From positions 124,001 through 188,000 of the forward strand of contig WTXG01000044.1 of assembly GCA_022496185.1 (NCBI GenBank): 64,000 nt of DNA, in the 5' to 3' direction. A model generated the notes under the pieces. The model saw only the letters and a program-made list of their open reading frames with translations, did no database searches and was not told the origin of the DNA. Positions 55,401-64,000 of this stretch are shown here, one piece after another. The first letter of the stretch is position 1. Every line of letters begins with the position of its first letter. The position numbers and the translations under genes were made by a program. The DNA is from Multifurca ochricompacta. Lineage: Eukaryota > Basidiomycota > Agaricomycetes > Russulales > Russulaceae.

Positions 55401-58400
55401 GAGAATAGAATCTTTTAGCTGGCCTTAGCGACTGACGAGCGCCAAGAAAGGATGTTATATTACCTGATATCCAGACACAGTTGAGCGAGTCATGAATTCC
55501 ATACCAGGGATGTCAGCAGGAGCCACGTCAGAATCCTCTAACAAAAACGGATTACGAAAACAAAAACGTGAGAGAAAGATAACCCATCACTCACGGTTCC
55601 TAATACGCTTGCGTAAGTCGGGTGATCGACTATCTCTTGGGGAAGCCTTCCCAGAGGTTTTCCGTCGATGAGGAGTTGGCCCGTTAGTAAGTTATAGTGA
55701 ACTTCCTGCCCGCCTTCCGTGAGGCGAGTGATCCACCGAGAATTTTGCCTGGTAAGCGCGCGCCAATCAGAGGAAGCGCGTCCGCGATAGCCCAGCCACA
55801 GACTTTCAAGGGCATGATCGTAGCCTCGTGCATGCACTAGTATCACCTGTCTGAGCCAGCTGTGAGATGACGTGCTTTCACTGAAAATAGGCTCAAGGAA
55901 ATGAAGTAATCGATAATGGCGATCGAGCATCCGGGTGAGATAAAGAGAACCATCGTCCTCTTCGAGAGATGATGGCGTGTTGTCGTGGACCATGACTGCG
56001 CATTGAACGGCAATGGAGAAATCCTCGTCGCTGAATAGGATCCTGGGAAGGTGCCTCGAACAAACATCGAAGGTCGAGAAGCAAGTCATGGCAAGCATAC
56101 AGAGTCGACGTCGCAGGCCCGCTCGGGATATTTCGTCTGGCGTAGAGTCCAGCTTGGCGCCTAGCTCATATACCCATCGATAAGTCAAGCCTCGAGCTTT
56201 CCGCAACAAAGCGCACGCCCATCGGAAATATCTGGGTCTGTAGCGGAGGCTAAAAGGCGGCTGCTGAGGAGGGCTAAGCACCGTTAGAAAAAAGACGAAA
56301 GGTAGAGTGGCTATGCGACACACAGATCGTCCGCACTGTGACCTCCTCCAGCCAGTTGGCCGCGACCTTTTCAAGAAGGGACTCAAGCTCACGGAGGAGA
56401 GTCCTCCCGAAGCTGGAGTGCCAAGGTCGACATGCCACTTGCGTGAACCATTGGACAGTGGCCCGAGTTGCCAAGCTGCCTGAGTGATCAGCGTGTGAAC
56501 TTCCTCGCGGCGAAACGAGAGAGAGGGTGAGGCCAGTTCTCTTGCAATGTTTAACCACTGCAAAAGTGGTCCACTACGCAATCCAGAAAATGCCATGAAT
56601 TCGTGCAGGCTAATTTCCTTGGGACAATCACCCTGAGCGGCAATGATCCCATTAGAAGTATGCTGAGTTCCAGAAACAGAGAAAAAAAGGGGACTGTAGG
56701 GACTAGATGTTGGTATAGAAGGTGCACACAGCTTTTCGACGTTGGCCTCAGAAAAAGGACCCACCACCCAAGATTTATGGGTGCGGTCGTATAACTTGAG
56801 CGATAGCCCGTTGTTGACCAAGACAGACGACTCTTCAGCAGGAATGCCAACCATCTTGTAGTGTGTCTGGTCAGAAAATGACTTTGTCGTTGAACCGACA
56901 GCCACTCGGTTGCCTAGCTCACGCCAACCACCCAACGACTCAAGCCAGAAAATGAATCCAAGAATATTTTGGGCTCACTCTGAGAATCGAAAACTCCGGA
57001 CATGCCAATATCACGAATAATCGTGTAAGTGACGTCACGCCAGATAGGGAAAGGGTCGGGCGGAGATAGTTCAAAAACCACCCTCTGTGCCTCAAGCGTC
57101 GAGGAGGGGAGTGGCCACTCATGCGCGCGTATTTTGAGAGATTGTGCCTGAATTTCCAGTTGACATTTGCGACAAGTTGGATTATGCATCATGTTTCCAG
57201 ATATGCCGCTGTAGTGCTCGTGATCAATTGTTGAAGCCTCGCTGTTGAGTGATCTCGATTGTTGATTTAAGGTAGCTAGCTCTAGGCGTTTCTCTGACCG
57301 TTCCTGTTGGGCATGGGTCTTGATGTCATCGTAAAGGTGTTGGAGGGTATCGGAAGTACGAAAATACTGCACATAAAAAGAAGACTCGACCACACTGTTA
57401 GAGAAGACGGATGTGGTATACAGGGCTCCTTTGTGTCGCTGGGAAAGATACTCTTCAATACGCTGTGCGCGGCGTAGGGAGCCTGAATGGTGGAGGAGTA
57501 GAGAATGGAGGAATTTCGGGGAAATCTCTGGAGAGTATTGGTTTAGTAGGGGGCATTTCTGAATTGTCAAGGTATCCAGGGCGACCCACAGATCCATAAT
57601 TGTCAGGATCATAATCGAGTTATCTTCGGCGTTAGTTCCATAGAGGTCATTCGCGCCAGCATAATACTGCTCTATGCACGAGGCAATTACGAGTGGGGCA
57701 TCGTCTTTGCACAAAGGCCCAGTTATCCAATCTTTCAAGTACTTCTCCACAGAAAACTCGAAGTCAGCAAGAGCGACGCGTTGGTTATGGATAACTGCTT
57801 GTGCGAGTTTGCCCTTAGTGAACTGAGTGAAATCGTGCACGTTATTGAGACGCGATCCATGAGAAGGGGTAAACCGCCTCCGCGAGTGACTGTGTGATGT
57901 CAAGCGAAGCATCCGTTCAAGGTATTGTCGTGAATTTTCAAGGGTAATGGCTGTGTCTGCAGCTGAATCTAGCTCTTCAGGTCGCCAAGGCAGACAGACC
58001 GACACAGCGTCCTGGAAGGCCGACCACCGCTTCTGAATGATTGCCTCGGTCTCCTGTGCGGCTCCGTGGACGAATTCATACACACCATAAGATCCTGCGG
58101 AGCCTAATTTGGATAAACGGCGAACTACTTTGACCCTCATTGTATAGAGTAGCTCGCTGGGAAATTCCCGGCGCGTGCAATTTAGAAGGAGATAGGCATG
58201 GAAGTGTAGCATGAAATATTTGTAGAGATTGGTGACACGCAGTGAGGTCTGCATGGTGATTTTAAGAATAAGCCATAATGGGGACCTTCTCCAAGGCTTG
58301 TACGCGTCATTCCATAGTACCTCGTCCCCTATACGTTTTGTGATGCGATCCACAACTGCGGGCTTTCCAAAACCTCTGAGGATTCCTACCAATAACTCTG

Positions 58401-59068
58401 ATATGTACCTTGGATGGGCACTCTCACGAACCTCATGGACGATAGATCCTGCCTTGGAAGAGGTCGGAGCCGAATCTAAGATATCGACATCCATTTTCAC
58501 GAGGAAGGAGGCTAGTTCCTGAAGAAAGCATTCGTCCGTGAAAGTATCCTCGGATAGTTGGATCGCAGGTCCTGGATAGGAACACAAGAGCTTTCCTTTG
58601 GACGACATTACGGCGGTGGTAAGTGGCGAGACCTCGAAGATTTCGAATTGAACAAAGCCGGTGATGGCAGGTCTACGCACGATGAGAGCAGCATTCTGCG
58701 CTCGAATATGCATGGCAAATACATCTGATGGAAGATCGTAAAATGATGGCCCAACACAGCGCACTAGATATGTATATACGTACCTCCAAGGACCATATTC
58801 GATAGAGAGCACTGTATGTCAGCCTCTTCCAGCGGGACCTCTGCAGCACGGCGAACCAATTCCATCATCTTGATCATGTGCATCCACGCGGGGCGCTGTG
58901 AAGGAGGGAGGTTTTGGAGGAAAGCTTGTGCGGCTTCTATGAGGAGACGACACAACGCCACATTCATATTTGTTCAGCTAGCTCTCCTGGGCTTGCCTGT
59001 GGAAGATTCGGAGGCATGAATACATGCTCGACGACGGAACGCAATGTCCCAGGGTCGAAATCGGCCAT
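49440..59068 (-). pseudogene. Giant DUF3638/DUF3645 family gene, broken by many single-base frameshifts
   Basis: Minus strand, from ATG 59068 to a TGA at 49440-49442, about 3000 codons. The N-terminal part (VEHVFMPPNLPQASPGE, then MNVALCRLLIEAAQ) and the middle match the fungal giant-protein family. The DUF3638 core has a P-loop-like NMGEGKSSVIVPFVA near 52620 and TLKPLSNQMFQLL. DUF3645 follows (ILYYVLKARRWRVDYGL near 51770, FGHPDVAITLTCLSYYY near 51590), then GCMRMRQLGKGHSVMFF near 50680. Short introns fit at 58781, 52770 and 55400-55560. Single-base frameshifts occur near 56937, 56420, 55165, 55050, 54815, 53083, 52440, 52235, 51948, 50860, 50415 and 49560. Most are a base missing from a short homopolymer. 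The family function is not established. Confidence 0.8.
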
Positions 59069-59326
59069 GGGGGAAGGAAATTATGAAAAATGGGGAGAGC
59101 GAGGAACGAGACCACCACAAGACCTGTGTAAACACCGGTGAAAGGCCAAGATTAAGATCATCTCGCCGCCGTTCCAGGTCCGAAGGGAAAAGAAGAAAAG
59201 AAGACAGTGCGAATCACGTGATCCATCTGAAGACATTAGGGCCACGTGCATGGGGTTGCGTAAAAAATAGGTAGTAATTTACAAGGTCACGTGCCAACGT
59301 GACTCAGATGTATTTGCATCGCTTGC

Positions 59327-59802
59327 ATGCTAATTCAAAACCGTCTGAAATTTTCGAAGTCAAATGGCAAACTGGATGAGAATCCGGATGACGACGAGGA
59401 TGTAGTTGGTTGGATGAGCCGAACCTTGAGACATTCCGTCCTGAAGCATTCTCTCGAGGTCTCACCAACCATTGATCTGCCATCTCAGTGTCTTGCAGCA
59501 GCTCTTTCTGATGAACCATCAAGTAACACTTCTGTGGCTGCTCCTAACCCTCCAGAAGCTCCTGGAGAGTCCCTAGACAACAACTTCTTGAAAACATCAT
59601 GTGGAAGTATCACGTGGAACTTTTTACTGGTAAATTACCACCAGTATGGCAACAGGGACCGGCCAGCTCGTTTTCTCGGTTTGTGCCGCGATTTGTAAGC
59701 AGCTGGGTGCGAAAGGCAATCAAGGACCTCGAGAACTCTTCTTTTTTACTTTGGAATATTTTTCGTCAGTCAGAAAACGAAGACAATGATTATGATCATT
59801 GA
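59327..59802 (+). other. Open frames of unknown status
   Basis: Two overlapping open frames (59327-59698, 59599-59802) of 123 and 67 codons lie on the plus strand upstream of the DUF3638 gene. The first starts with an acidic stretch (DENPDDDEDVVGWM). The second has VSSWVRKAIKDLENSSFLLW. They could be a two-exon gene or nothing. I recognise no family. 59803-60089 shows no gene. Confidence 0.25.
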
Positions 59803-60089
59803 GGCTGTAGAATAAAGTTGTGCAGATGAAAAGGAGAGCAGGCCGTGTCCAAGGCCATATTAAGAAAACCGGATTAAAAAAACTAAATGAATAGTACTTA
59901 AAGTAGTTGGTAAGATGAACTGAGTGTGTTTGTTAGGAACAGAAAAAAGGAATGGAACAGCTAGTGATTAAAACACCAAAGAGTAAGTAGGAATAGGAGC
60001 AATACACATTAATTGTTTGGCAAGAATGGCCTGGGCCACCATTAGAGGGCCGGGGAGTCAATGGATTGAATCAAGGACCCTTGTGATTA

Positions 60090-61340
60090 GAGATCACCAA
60101 GGGTTTTCATACCCGCGCGAGTAAGCACCATGTGTTTTGCTGGGTACGGGTACAGGTATACAGCTCCCAACCCGTGGAAACCCGTACCCGTGCGGCGGGT
60201 TTGGCGGGTACAGGTGCCCATTATGCATTGACAAGATCAGTAGAATTTCCAAGATAAAACAGATCTGCAGCCCCAAAAGGACAAGATATCATCTGATGTA
60301 TGCTACAGGGTATCTTTAAATATGTTCTAGTGTTATCTTACAAAATATCAAAGCAGATCAACAGTGCAATGTAAAATAAAAGTGTTATCAGTGATCCATT
60401 TTCTTGAAAATCATGATGCATCTATTTTATTAACATGTGATCAATTATGCTGGTCTGGCACTATCTAAAATACACTCTAGACTACTTGCGACTATTATAT
60501 AATCTAATTATCAATTTATTTTACTGAAACAAGGCCCGCGTGTATCTACAAGCTGCATGGGGCAGCGACTATATTGCATCGCATAGACCAGCATATTGTC
60601 TGATCTCCTTCCTATTAAGGAAGGTTGACTTAAACGCGTAGAAATGTGCATCCAGGACTAGGACAGCCGCACTTGTATGAAATGAAACCAGAATAATAAA
60701 ATAATAATGTAAATAAAGAATAAATTTAATCTTCTGAATGTAAAACAACACTTTTTGAGGGATCTTCAGTAGTCATAAATGAACACGTTGTATCCAAGTG
60801 CGTATCTCCTAGACTGGGATGGCCCGGGCCGATTGTCTGAAATGTGCAACGCAAGTAAAGAACTTGCACGCATTTCATTTTATGGGTAACCTGGGTATCA
60901 AAACAAATATAGAGGGGTTCCCCCTATCATTAACTATGCACCCATCAATTTATTTTGCATTCTGTGTGGTTATCTGACAGGTTTTTCATCAATGTTCTAT
61001 TACATCCTATCTAATCATCTCTGTATATTGGGGTGGATTTTAGTTGCACTTGTATAAAGTTGAAACCAGAATAATAAAATAATAATGGAATATTGAATTA
61101 TCTTAATCTTCCAAACATAAAACAAGAGTTATTGAGGGATCTTAAGCAGCCACAAATGAACACATTGTGTATCTTCTTGGTCTGGGAAGGCCTGGGCCAG
61201 ATATCTGAAATGCGCGATGCAAGTAAAGAACTTGCACGCATTTACACAGGTAACCCGCAGGTTTACCCGTACGCGGGTACGGGTACGAGTACGGGTACCA
61301 ATGAAGGCACCCCAGGGTTATCCCTGGCATTCACTACTGC
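60090..61340. mobile_element. Probable hAT-like non-autonomous element
   Basis: The ends carry dense ACCCGTACCC/GGGTACGGGT motifs in opposite directions (60100-60215, 61250-61300), the subterminal pattern seen in the hAT-like element at 5009. A piece of about 230 bases is present twice (60669-60900 and 61046-61258), including AAGTAAAGAACTTGCACGCA. No transposase is present and I could not fix the terminal duplication. Confidence 0.5.
60669..61258 (+). repeat. Direct duplication of about 230 bases
   Basis: Copies at 60669-60900 and 61046-61258 share AATAATAAAATAATAATG, GAGGGATCTT, AAATGAACAC and AAGTAAAGAACTTGCACGCA, with changes between. The segment between them is unrelated. Confidence 0.8.
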
Positions 61341-61852
61341 TGTCTTGATTCCTCATGTAGATTGTCAAGTATTGTACACTTAAAGGGGCTGTAAAATAGC
61401 CCCAAGAATCCATCCCATTCAAGAAATGCCCCCATCCATTACTTTATCACCCTCTCTACACTGAATATGAGGAGAACAACTTACAGTCTTTCCAAACAAA
61501 AATCAATACAAACAGTGAAAAAAATAGAGTCTCTGAGGTCCTCAGTCGTCTTTCTCACTCAGCTGCTTACAAATCGCGGCATTGTCGCGGCAACTGAGCT
61601 GGCCGGTCCCTGTTGCCATACACCAGTAAGTTACCACCTTCCCCTGTAAAATTACCATGGCCTCGAATATTTTTCGCACGCGTGGGGCACTCTCACAGGC
61701 ACGTGACCTCAGCGCGAAGGCCTACCACCATTCGATCTCTCTCCCATTCGGCTGGCGTGCTACATACGGTCCACATCATTTCTTCGAAACATAGACAACT
61801 TTCCGGACAAGAGATAATGTTTCTGTACGCTACGTCTTTACAACATTCAAGA

Positions 61853-62310
61853 CGACACCCTTGGCAACTCCTTCTCGCTCAACGGCCGGACGTTCAAAAC
61901 CTGCCCAAGCTGCGTCTTGTCGCAGACCATACCCTTCCTTCGGAACGCTATCAAGTCCTTCAATACAGATATCTTGCTCATCGTGAATGGTGAGCTTCAC
62001 TTGGTGCGGTGCTCTGGGGGCACGAACCCATCCACCTCAACGCACGTTGCGTCTGGGTGTGCCGGAGATAAGGCAAGCAACGTGCACACCCCCTCATACT
62101 CTTCTCTACTGTCAAAGTATAGCTGCCCTGCAAACAGATTCAACTCTATTCGGGTACGTGAGCTGGCTGACCACACTTGGGCCGGTAACTCTGGGACGGA
62201 GTAGAATGTGAGATTGGAGAAAGAGCGCATGGTGGCAGTGACTCGTGGTGTGTATAAGTGTAGACTGACATGTTGACTCTTGCGGATGATGGGAAGTAGC
62301 CCGTTCCCTT
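61853..62310 (-). pseudogene. 3' fragment of a second DUF3638-family gene
   Basis: On the minus strand it encodes LLPIIRKSQHVSLHLYTPRVT, then MRSFSNLTFYSVPELPAQVW, NLFAGQLYFDSREEYEGVC and MSKISVLKDLIAFRRKGM, ending LPRVSS-stop. It aligns with the C-terminus of the gene at 49440-49870. A TGA after PPEHRTK breaks it. The upstream coding region is absent and replaced by the dispersed repeat copy 3, so this is an isolated fragment. Confidence 0.85.
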
Positions 62311-62660
62311 CATAGTGTGCGGAGCCAATCCGCGGTGAGTGCGAAGCAAAGCCCGTTCCCTGAAGAGAGAGAGGTAGAAAGGTGAAGTAGAAAGAGTCCC
62401 GGAGAATGAAGGAGAGTGTGCCGTGCTTTGAACTGTTGTGAATCTACTGCTTGCTGGTTCCGTTTGACCTTGCACTCGATGTCGTCAAGAAGTTCCTTAG
62501 CACACAAAGAAAGATAGAAAGGGAGAGAAATGCCGTTTGATTTCTGCTTCTAGTGGCTCACTGGCTGGTCTACTACAAGTATTGTAGATACCTTTATATA
62601 CTTGTTGAGAGACCAGTTATGAAGCAGAAGATCGGTATAGTAAAAGAAGGCCATAGGCGA
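62310..62660 (+). repeat. Dispersed repeat, copy 3
   Basis: Contains AATCCGCGGTGAGTGCGAAGC, AGAGAGAGAGG and TAGATACCTTTATATACTTG with GAGAGACCAGTTATGAAG, the order seen in copies 1 and 2. The minus strand at about 62507-62440 has the exon-like AKELLDDIECKVKRNQQAV. The 10-base CCCGTTCCCT occurs on both sides of a 43-base piece (62297, 62350). 62661-62940 shows no gene. Confidence 0.55.
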
Positions 62661-62983
62661 TAAAGGACAGACACAAGCAAGGTAAGAATCAGGTACTGAA
62701 GACGGTGAAGTTGGCGGTAAAGTGCAGGCGACAGTTAAATGATGAAACTGATTGTAAGGAATGGACGGGCAGGCGGCCTGGAATGAAAATGTACTGATAA
62801 AGATATGCGTCGAATGTTTGAAACTAAATCATAATTGCTCTAATTCAGGGATTGTAATGAAAGGGAGGAGAAGCGATAGCTGGAGGTTTCATGCTCAACG
62901 CCCGAGCCATCTGTGACCACCGGGTACCCGGCTGGGACCGGACCGGGTCATAGTCCTTTAACAAGCTAGTGGCGGGCCCAAGG

Positions 62984-63640
62984 GGGGTGGATGGTGTAGT
63001 GGTTTCATCCGCCCCCCCGCCTTCGGGCCTAATGCCCCCGGCCTTCGAGCCTTTGGTTTGATCCCGGGCGGCGCTACCGGGGGATCCCCAATTTGGCAGT
63101 GGAGGTTGCCCCCACCCTTAACCTGCCATGCCCGTACAGGGTGCCCATGTGGGCATAGGGGACGATAAGAGGGGCAATGGTACTTAACTAAAAACAATGC
63201 GATCTAGGGGAAACACCCTCTGAGCAGCACAGCCCCCTCCTGGTCCTTTGGGGCCTGGGGGAACCCCACATAGGACTTTGACGTTAGTCTGGATATAGCC
63301 CCAGTGCGATGGTGGTCCATGGCTGGGGTCCAAACTCCGGGTCTGGCAACGAAAGGATAAGACCAGAGACACCACCCCGGTAGCGGCCCAGGCGAGACAG
63401 TAAGCTTGGACAGCTTGGGAATCTGTGCCCTCAAGGGCTTCACAAACCAGCTGCTGAGTAACAGGAAGGGGGTGATACCCTGGACTGTGGCTAAGCTGGG
63501 GTAGTCCCCCTGCCTTAGGCCCGAACGGACAAAATCTGCTGTCGGTGCATCCCCAAGGAAGATCTGGGGTCTGCACTTAAGTTGTATCTCGAAGAGGGTG
63601 CAAGCCCTTGGGGTCCCCGCAAGGGGGCCCCTTAACTTCG
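62984..63640 (+). repeat. tRNA-derived SINE-like, GC-rich sequence
   Basis: An A box-like TGGTGTAGTGGTTTCAT at 62992-63008 and a B box-like GGTTTGATCC at 63055-63064 have tRNA spacing. The sequence between and after is GC-rich with many intact CpG sites, unlike the neighbouring old repeats. No open frame with a recognised domain is present. The 3' end is unclear; composition changes near 63640. It could also be part of a larger element. Confidence 0.5.
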
Positions 63641-63774
63641 TTCAGATTCAGATGACCTACTATTTAATCATAGCTAATCATAATAAACGAGTGTAAGTAT
63701 CATCCTGCACTGCCAACGCAACACCGGTCACCTCAGATCCGGTCCGGCTTACTCTGATCCGTTACTGGCTCAAC

Positions 63775-64000
63775 ACAGCCACGCGAGCCGGATTAGGTCC
63801 GAGCCGGCTTCTGGGCGCTGGGTAAGTGTTCTTTACTTTACTTCGCTTCCTGGACGGTCTCTGGTTTCCCTACGGCCACTTAAACTTTGAACTCTACACT
63901 GTTTTTTTCCCTCTTGGGTTTTACTCTATGACTTTGTGTCGCTTCCACTCATTGTTCGTAGTACTAGTAGCCACATTGTACCCGAATGGCAAGCGCGTAA
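63775..64000 (+). mobile_element. LINE-like 3' end running off the window
   Basis: GCGAGCCGGATTAGGTCCGAG and GGGTAAGTGTTC match the block that starts the LINE 3' untranslated region at 39690 and 48770. The 3' tail would lie beyond the window. Confidence 0.5.

Noticed and set aside
62958..63576. Minus-strand open frames in the GC-rich region near the end
   Set aside because: GC-rich low-complexity sequence with tRNA-like boxes; no domain or splice structure supports a gene.

Overview
This window looks like a transposon-dense segment of an agaricomycete (Basidiomycota) nuclear genome. The evidence is short spliceosomal introns of about 50 bases, a Goodbye-NACHT-ankyrin STAND receptor gene, a giant DUF3638/DUF3645 gene, a Baeyer-Villiger-type monooxygenase relic, and Ty1/Copia, chromodomain Ty3/Gypsy, Tad-like LINE and hAT-like elements side by side. 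The species cannot be fixed from the sequence alone.

Bases 1-32273 are one old Copia element (Copia A), missing the start of its 5' LTR, that has been hit repeatedly. Its gag-pol frame is interrupted by a solo LTR (1344-1822), a full Gypsy element (3444-22255), a full young Copia element (Copia B, 23227-29781) and a reversed Copia B-type solo LTR (31024-31532). The Gypsy element is split by a hAT-like non-autonomous DNA transposon (5009-16285). That is split by a LINE (6120-15887, minus strand), and the LINE carries two solo LTRs (6357-7655 and 9222-9810). Every insertion inside Copia A has a visible target-site duplication. Removing each element with one copy of its duplication restores the host reading frame wherever the site lies in a coding region, so the order of events can be read. 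Copia B has an uninterrupted 1440-residue gag-pol and nearly identical LTRs, and may be active.

Almost all decay in the old elements is C-to-T at CpG. LTR pairs differ almost only as CG/TG/CA, and all 19 premature stops I found in the Copia A, Gypsy and LINE frames are TGA, the stop made from CGA.

Bases 32274-49439 hold a tandem duplication of an NLR-like gene. N1 (34281-39023, minus) splices to a 1455-residue Goodbye-NACHT protein with about 20 ankyrin repeats. N2 (44515-47870, minus) is a frameshifted paralogue, and a third 3' fragment lies at 43205-43350. Between N1 and N2 lie a DNA transposon with long inverted ends, a truncated LINE copy and a monooxygenase pseudogene.

Bases 49440-59068 (minus) carry a giant DUF3638/DUF3645-type gene broken by many single-base frameshifts. 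From there to the end are hAT-like relics, a second 3' fragment of the DUF3638 family, a tRNA-derived SINE-like sequence and another LINE-like tail. I found no CRISPR array, rRNA gene or convincing functional tRNA gene.
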